DNA from: Methanospirillum purgamenti
Lineage (GTDB): Archaea > Halobacteriota > Methanomicrobia > Methanomicrobiales > Methanospirillaceae
DNA: 64,000 bases
Direction: 5' to 3' (one strand)
NCBI RefSeq assembly: GCF_018502485.1
Contig: NZ_CP075546.1
The notes below the pieces were generated by a model. That model was not told where the DNA came from. It saw only the letters and a list, made by a program, of their open reading frames with translations, and ran no database searches. This document shows positions 59,762 to 64,000 of this stretch, one piece after another (position 1 is the first letter of the stretch; each line of letters opens with the position of its first letter). The position numbers were made by a program, and so were the translations under genes.

Positions 59762-60873
59762 TAGAATCCCGATTTCTCTGCAGCATCAATTGCTGCATCT
59801 ATCTGGTTTTGTAAAACGTCTGGCAGACCCTCTACCTTGACATCCAAAAACCCTCGAATGATGGTTGCGGTTGCTGTTTCTTCATCCAGGCCTCTGGCCA
59901 TGAGATATTCAATTTCATCCCGTGCTATTTTGCCAACAGCTGCCTCGTGTGATAGTTCGGTATCAACCACGTCTCCTTTAATTTCAGGAATTGCATGGAT
60001 TGTCCCGTCTCTGAGGATAAGGCCTTTACATTCGATATGACCTTTTGTTCCTTTTACTTTTCCATCAATCCTGCCCCTTGAAAGAATAGTCCCTCCGGTT
60101 GTTATTGCCCGGGTAATAAGCTCAGCACTGGTTCCCTTTGCACCAAGTACGGCTGTAGATCCAAGGTCCATGAAAGATCCAGGAGTGCAGACAACAACAC
60201 TTGAAAACCGTCCAACTGCTCCCTCGCCCTTTAAATGACAGACCGGTGCCATCTGAATTTTTCTTACCGGCTCCATACAGACGTAATTAGAGAGAAACAC
60301 TCCATTTTCTTCAACAATGGTGGCTGATCTTGGGAAAACAGAAATATTTTTGCCCCAGTTGTGTATCATGGTAGATGTAACTTTGGCACCCTTTCCTACA
60401 TAGATCTCTGTTATCCCAAGATGTGCTCCGCTATTCCGGGAAGATGAACTCGTACATCCAGAGATGATATGTAGTTCTGATTCCTCCTCAGCGATGACAA
60501 TATTATGGACATGCTGAATAGCGGAATCGGAGAGGAACAAACAAGCCTGTAAGGGGTAAATGCTTTTTGTTCCTTTTTTGGCAATGATGACAAATCCTTT
60601 TGGATCTGGTCTGGATGCAACATATCTGGTGTATTTATCTTTATCTTTTGAAACCGCTTTCCAGATATAATCAGAAACCCAGGGATATTTTTCCAGTGCC
60701 ATGCTGAATGTCAGGAATTCAATCCCCTCACAGTCGGATGTAATATGACAGACATCCTGGTCTTTTTGGAAGAAACTGCCTGACCTGTTTTTCATATCGA
60801 CTTCAAGGCCGGTAAGAGCAAGTCGTTTCTGATCATCATCAGAGAGATCAGTCATCTGAATGGTATTATGCAT
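59761..60873 (-). CDS. SufB/SufD-family Fe-S cluster assembly protein
   Basis: A 370-residue protein of the SufBD scaffold family that with ATPase SufC builds Fe-S clusters. The beta-helix core is visible (HNIVIAEEESELHIISGCTS, then GITEIYVGKGAKVTSTMIHN), and the C-terminus has GHIECKGLILRDGTIHAIPE, then ELSHEAAVGKIARDEIEYLM. The Cys in GHIEC and the SHEA motif are SufB-type. No sufC is adjacent here, unlike most suf operons. It leads the coupled run into pcm and the sugar genes; short helical C-terminus. Confidence 0.9.
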   Translation of the reverse strand: MHNTIQMTDLSDDDQKRLALTGLEVDMKNRSGSFFQKDQDVCHITSDCEGIEFLTFSMALEKYPWVSDYIWKAVSKDKDKYTRYVASRPDPKGFVIIAKKGTKSIYPLQACLFLSDSAIQHVHNIVIAEEESELHIISGCTSSSSRNSGAHLGITEIYVGKGAKVTSTMIHNWGKNISVFPRSATIVEENGVFLSNYVCMEPVRKIQMAPVCHLKGEGAVGRFSSVVVCTPGSFMDLGSTAVLGAKGTSAELITRAITTGGTILSRGRIDGKVKGTKGHIECKGLILRDGTIHAIPEIKGDVVDTELSHEAAVGKIARDEIEYLMARGLDEETATATIIRGFLDVKVEGLPDVLQNQIDAAIDAAEKSGF

Positions 60874-60952
60874 GGTTTTGCCCTTCTTCTCATAGGTTAT
60901 ACGTTTGTATTCTTTATCACTCTGATATCACATTTTGTGCAGGCTACTTTTC

Positions 60953-61726
60953 TTAGTACGTCTCAAGGATAATTGGAAGTGTTTCTATTGAGTTTATTAT
61001 CATATCTGGCCTTACATTGCTCTTTTGGATCTCATCCGGTCGATATTTACCGGTACATGTTATTGCTCCAAGAAGTCCGGCATCTTGCGCACCTCTTACA
61101 TCAGTCATGATGTCATCACCAATCATGAGGACGTGTTTTGTATGTATATTCCAATCTTTCATGGCTGCCAGGAAAAAGTGTGGAGAGGGTTTTCCCATGA
61201 CAATCGGGGTACAACCGGTACTAAATTCAAGAGCAGTGACAAATGGTCCAGCGCTCAGGGATAATCCATCCACATCCTTCCAGAACCGGTCTTTCTCAAG
61301 AGCAATGAGTTTTCCTCCCTGAATGAGAGATCGAAACGCTGAATTCATCGATGTATAGGTAAACCGATCCCCGGCATCTCCCACAACAACCGATGAAGCA
61401 TATGCGTCATGAATAATACCGGCCTCCTGGAAATCCTCCATTAAATCATTCGTTACCAGGAGATTACAGGCACTTATATTTGCATCTCGGAGATATTGGA
61501 TTGTTGCCATTGCCGGAGTATATATCTCATCAATAGAAACTCTAACTCCGAGAATCTCCAGTTTTTTCAGGACATTTTTTCTTGACTTTCGGGTACCATT
61601 TGATATGTATCTATACGGAATTTTGTTATCCTGAAGGAATCGAATCGCAGCATCTGCTCCAGGTATGGGTTCATTTCCAGTCATCAGGGTGCCATCAATG
61701 TCAAGCAGAACTGCACATATCTGCAT
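60953..61726 (-). CDS. HAD-IIA family hydrolase (NagD-like)
   Basis: A 257-residue phosphatase of HAD subfamily IIA. Motif I is AVLLDIDGTLMTGNEPIPGA, motif II RYISNGTRKS, motif III includes VMGKPSPHFFLAAM, and motif IV is LMIGDDIMTDVRGAQDAG. Members dephosphorylate sugar phosphates, nucleotides or glycerol-phosphate-like compounds; the substrate here is unknown. It is separated from the sufBD gene by 79 nt and is probably transcribed independently. Confidence 0.92.
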   Translation of the reverse strand: MQICAVLLDIDGTLMTGNEPIPGADAAIRFLQDNKIPYRYISNGTRKSRKNVLKKLEILGVRVSIDEIYTPAMATIQYLRDANISACNLLVTNDLMEDFQEAGIIHDAYASSVVVGDAGDRFTYTSMNSAFRSLIQGGKLIALEKDRFWKDVDGLSLSAGPFVTALEFSTGCTPIVMGKPSPHFFLAAMKDWNIHTKHVLMIGDDIMTDVRGAQDAGLLGAITCTGKYRPDEIQKSNVRPDMIINSIETLPIILETY

Positions 61727-61817
61727 AAATGAATATACGAAGTTAATAAAAAGAAGGGTTGTGTCATGATTTTTAAAAAGTATTATATACTACTATATCC
61801 AACGTTGTAGAGCATCT

Positions 61818-61888
61818 GCATCGATGGTCTAGAGGTATGACTTTGGCCTTCCAAGCCAATAGCTCGGGTTCGAATCCCGATCGGTGCA
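61818..61888 (+). tRNA. tRNA-Gly(TCC)
   Basis: A 71-nt cloverleaf: acceptor GCATCGA/TCGGTGC (one G-U), discriminator A at 61888, anticodon stem TTGGC/GCCAA with loop CTTCCAA (TCC), T arm CTCGGG/CCCGA with TTCGAAT. CCA not encoded, no intron. TATA-like sequences (TTATATACTACTATATCC) lie 25-40 nt upstream. Confidence 0.95.
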
Positions 61889-62224
61889 TTATCTTTTTTC
61901 TTGAGATCTTGCCGGTCCCTGAACTCTCTTTCTGAAGTATTTTACTATTCTGTGTTTAGGTAGATATATTCTTGAAAATCTATCTCTGCTCAGAGTTCAT
62001 CTAAATCTGCTAGAATTGAAGGAGGTCTCCATTTATATTGTCTAAAACAGACATCTCCTTGCGTTCTATTCCTGCTTTCTGTTATTACCATACAGTAGAA
62101 AAGCAAAATGAAGATCCAGTAAATATATTGCATGCGGTTTATATGTCTCGACAACAAAAATATAAGGGCACTCGTTAGGTTTCAGAAACCGTAATTTCAC
62201 CTGTTCGGTGCATACTAATTCATG
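61889..62224. other. 336-nt non-coding stretch between two tRNA genes
   Basis: I see no gene here. It holds a bulged hairpin (AAGGAGGTCT at 62019-62028 pairing with AGAC/CTCCTT at 62049-62060, 20-nt loop), two TATA-like elements (TTTATATG near 62138 and AAATATAAG near 62158) and a 13-bp palindrome at 62178. The right part presumably contains the tRNA-Val promoter. Confidence 0.5.
62178..62190. promoter_or_regulatory. Palindrome GGTTTCAGAAACC upstream of tRNA-Val
   Basis: A perfect 6-1-6 palindrome about 35 nt before tRNA-Val and about 20 nt after the TATA-like AAATATAAG. In that position it would span the transcription start or form the 5' leader of the precursor tRNA. The regulatory role is not established. 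Confidence 0.3.
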
Positions 62225-62298
62225 GGGCTCGTGGTCTAGCTGGTTATGACGTCGCCTTCACACGGCGGAGATCCTGAGTTCGAATCTCAGCGGGCCCA
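62225..62298 (+). tRNA. tRNA-Val(CAC)
   Basis: A 74-nt cloverleaf: acceptor GGGCTCG/CGGGCCC (one G-U), discriminator A at 62298, anticodon stem TCGCC/GGCGG around loop TTCACAC (CAC), T arm CTGAG-TTCGAAT-CTCAG. CCA not encoded, no intron. Confidence 0.94.
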
Positions 62299-62374
62299 TG
62301 TTCTATATTCTTCAATTTGATTTTTAGAACTTACAATAGATTCTATCCTCATCGGAGGACATTTTTAAAAAAAG

Positions 62375-64000
62375 TTAATTTGTTGCGTTCCCTGCAGAAG
62401 CAACAATTACCGGAGTAACACCGCCCCCAGTTCCACTGCTTCCGGATGACATCTGGGCAAGGACATAAGAAGTCCTTCCTTCAAGAACATTTACAACCTG
62501 TTCCCATGGCTGGTACCCTGGCAGTTCTATCCGTATGGTGTGTTGTCCTGGTGTGACCTGTGAAAGGGTAACAGGAGTCTTGCCCTGAGCGACTCCGTCA
62601 AGATAAGCAACTCCGTTTCCTGGCATTGATGATATCATTACATATCCATAAATCGGTGTCCACCATGATGGATACAGCGCAGCGGTAACATAGTTCACGC
62701 TGCCTCCGCCTCTCACATTAATTGCCTGGTTCCAGTCAAGATATCCATCGGCGGTAACCCGAACCTGGTGGACTCCTGGAGTCACATCAGCAAGCCAGAG
62801 TGGACCATTTCCTGCAAGTGCTCCATCAACATATACAGATGACCCTGTCGGGTATGTGTACACACTCAGGATACCATTCTGGCTTGGCTGTAGTCTCATA
62901 TCTGCGACTACTTCGGTTGCTCTGCCAGATGTAACCGGGACATTCACGTAATAATCAGTAAATCCGGGTTTTGTAACTTTCAACTGATGTGAACCAGCCT
63001 GAAGGTTGTCAATAGTAAACGTCTGGAGGAATTTTGTTTCTCCTTTCAGAGCATTGTCAAGATATACTGTTGACCTATCCGGAGCATAGATGATCTTGAT
63101 TGCTCCTGATCCAACTGGTCCGGACGAGACAGTAATGTAATCCGCTTTTATAGCGGTATTTGATGATGCCTGGTTACTTGCTGTCAGTTTTACGGTATAC
63201 TTACCTGACTGTTGGTAGATATGCAATGGGTTTGCATCAAGGGCTGAACCCCCGTCTCCAAATTCCCATGCCCACATTGTCGGGCCACCCTGGGATCTGT
63301 CACTGAATTGGACTGCAAGTGGTGCATTACCGCTTGTCGGTGTCCCTACAAAGTCGGCAATTATGCCCCCCGATGGTGAGACTGTAATGTACCCCTCTCT
63401 GACCTTGGTGCTGGTTCCGCTAGATTGAGAGGATGCGGTGAGTTTCACCGTGTATGTTCCCGGATTCTGGTATGTATATGATGGTGATGCTACCATTGAG
63501 GTTCCGCCATCCCCAAATTCCCATGCCCACATAGTTGGACCACCGGTGGACATATCAGTAAACTGGACTGTGAGCGGAGCAGTACCCGAAGTTGGTGCCC
63601 CTGAGAAATCAGCTACAATACCCCCCGATGGTGAGACTGTGATGTATCCTTCCCTGACCTTTGTGCTTGATCCGCTAGTTTGAGAGGATGCGGTGAGTTT
63701 CACCGTGTATGTTCCCGGATTCTGGTATGTATATGATGGTGATGCAACCATTGAGGTTCCGCCATCTCCAAATTCCCATGCCCACATGGTCGGACCACCG
63801 GTGGACATATCAGTAAACTGGACTGTGAGCGGAGATGTTCCCGTGGTTGGATTTGCTGAAAAGTCTGCAACAATTCCGGATCCACCTACCGAGATGTAGT
63901 TCTCCCTTGTCATGGTATGAGAACCGCCACTATTCTTGACAGTGAGTTTTACCGTAAAGGATCCGCCACTTGAATACACGTGAGCCGGATTTGCATCAGT
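62375..64000 (-). CDS. PKD- and PEGA-repeat surface protein, partial
   Basis: The 3' part of a large extracellular protein running off the right edge; 541 residues are visible and the N-terminus is missing. From the left edge of the protein: the end of one PKD domain, then three PKD domains of 85 residues (63874-63110), each with ADF...PLTVQF and WAWEFGDGG, the first two nearly identical. Then come three PEGA domains (DRSTVYLDNALKGETKF; GSSVYVDGALAGNGPLW; NGVAYLDGVAQGKTPVT) and a Gly/Thr-rich tail ending SAGNATN. No C-terminal anchor is seen. Probably a cell-envelope adhesin or S-layer-associated protein. Confidence 0.9.
   Translation of the reverse strand, partial: TDANPAHVYSSGGSFTVKLTVKNSGGSHTMTRENYISVGGSGIVADFSANPTTGTSPLTVQFTDMSTGGPTMWAWEFGDGGTSMVASPSYTYQNPGTYTVKLTASSQTSGSSTKVREGYITVSPSGGIVADFSGAPTSGTAPLTVQFTDMSTGGPTMWAWEFGDGGTSMVASPSYTYQNPGTYTVKLTASSQSSGTSTKVREGYITVSPSGGIIADFVGTPTSGNAPLAVQFSDRSQGGPTMWAWEFGDGGSALDANPLHIYQQSGKYTVKLTASNQASSNTAIKADYITVSSGPVGSGAIKIIYAPDRSTVYLDNALKGETKFLQTFTIDNLQAGSHQLKVTKPGFTDYYVNVPVTSGRATEVVADMRLQPSQNGILSVYTYPTGSSVYVDGALAGNGPLWLADVTPGVHQVRVTADGYLDWNQAINVRGGGSVNYVTAALYPSWWTPIYGYVMISSMPGNGVAYLDGVAQGKTPVTLSQVTPGQHTIRIELPGYQPWEQVVNVLEGRTSYVLAQMSSGSSGTGGGVTPVIVASAGNATN
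63365..63874 (-). repeat. Two tandem near-identical 255-bp PKD repeat units
   Basis: Units 63874-63620 and 63619-63365 each encode 85 residues. They match almost base for base over most of their length, including silent positions; the differences cluster at unit ends (for example SANPTTGTS versus SGAPTSGTA). A third, clearly diverged unit follows to about 63110. The identity at DNA level implies recent duplication or gene conversion. Confidence 0.9.

Noticed and set aside
63110..64000. Regular repeats that could suggest a CRISPR array
   Set aside because: The period is 255 bp, in frame, and encodes PKD domains; there are no short repeats with unique spacers.

Overview
The window is chromosomal DNA from a methanogenic euryarchaeon. 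The gene content (aIF1, aIF2-gamma, archaeal RNA polymerase subunits D, N, K and E'', Spt4, deoxyhypusine synthase, AglB, type II IPP isomerase, GTP-dependent dephospho-CoA kinase, fused Kae1-Bud32) is archaeal. A 4Fe-4S-containing RpoD, PAS-rich HTH regulators and PKD/PEGA surface proteins suggest Methanomicrobia, most likely Methanomicrobiales and Methanospirillum-like; the genus is inference. Coding density is high, intergenic gaps are short, and I see no insertion sequence, CRISPR array, rRNA or prophage.

Layout. 1-7000: the 5' part of top6B, hisS, a small membrane protein, larB-nadM with a coiled-coil protein and a small Cys protein, and cobQ. 7000-8700: aIF1, then an operon on the minus strand for a small Era-like GTPase with two partners (ArvA/B/C). 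8900-12120: four consecutive genes encoding only CBS domains (about 14 in total), the last three probably one operon behind a promoter flanked by inverted repeats. 12168-26715: deoxyhypusine synthase, tRNA-Ser, then a long information-processing and isoprenoid run (S13-S4-S11-RpoD-L18e-L13-S9-RpoN-tRNA-Pro-RpoK-enolase-S2-MEMO-mevalonate kinase-isopentenyl phosphate kinase-IPP isomerase-RNase J-prenyl synthase-GltX). 26731-30715: spermidine synthase, AdoMet decarboxylase, DNA ligase and an MBL hydrolase on the minus strand.

30782-41773 is the accessory part: a radical SAM/SPASM protein divergent from a response regulator, a membrane-anchored nuclease related to Holliday-junction resolvases, a receiver/histidine-kinase pair, a five-PAS HTH regulator, a HAD phosphatase, an MFS transporter, a secreted protein and a BLES03/DUF1917 protein. 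41778-47985 is a second information operon on the minus strand (aIF2-gamma, PIN, RpoE', Spt4, dephospho-CoA kinase, S24e, S27ae, Kae1-Bud32, RdgB), followed by L40e with its own promoter. L40e encodes only 48 residues.

48021-60873 concerns the cell envelope: AglB, two AT-rich glycosyltransferases, GlmS, two GlmU-like nucleotidylyltransferase/acyltransferases, GlmM, an unknown protein, Pcm and a SufB/D protein. Most of these genes are coupled by 1-15 nt overlaps, so UDP-GlcNAc synthesis and glycan assembly are probably co-expressed. The right end has a HAD phosphatase, tRNA-Gly, tRNA-Val and an incomplete PKD/PEGA surface protein with nearly identical 85-residue repeats.

No undescribed system is proved here. 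The best leads are the CBS-only gene array and its palindromic control region, a 20-codon upstream ORF spanning the aIF2-gamma ribosome-binding site, the operon joining UDP-GlcNAc genes to an unknown protein, and the membrane-tethered nuclease beside signalling genes.
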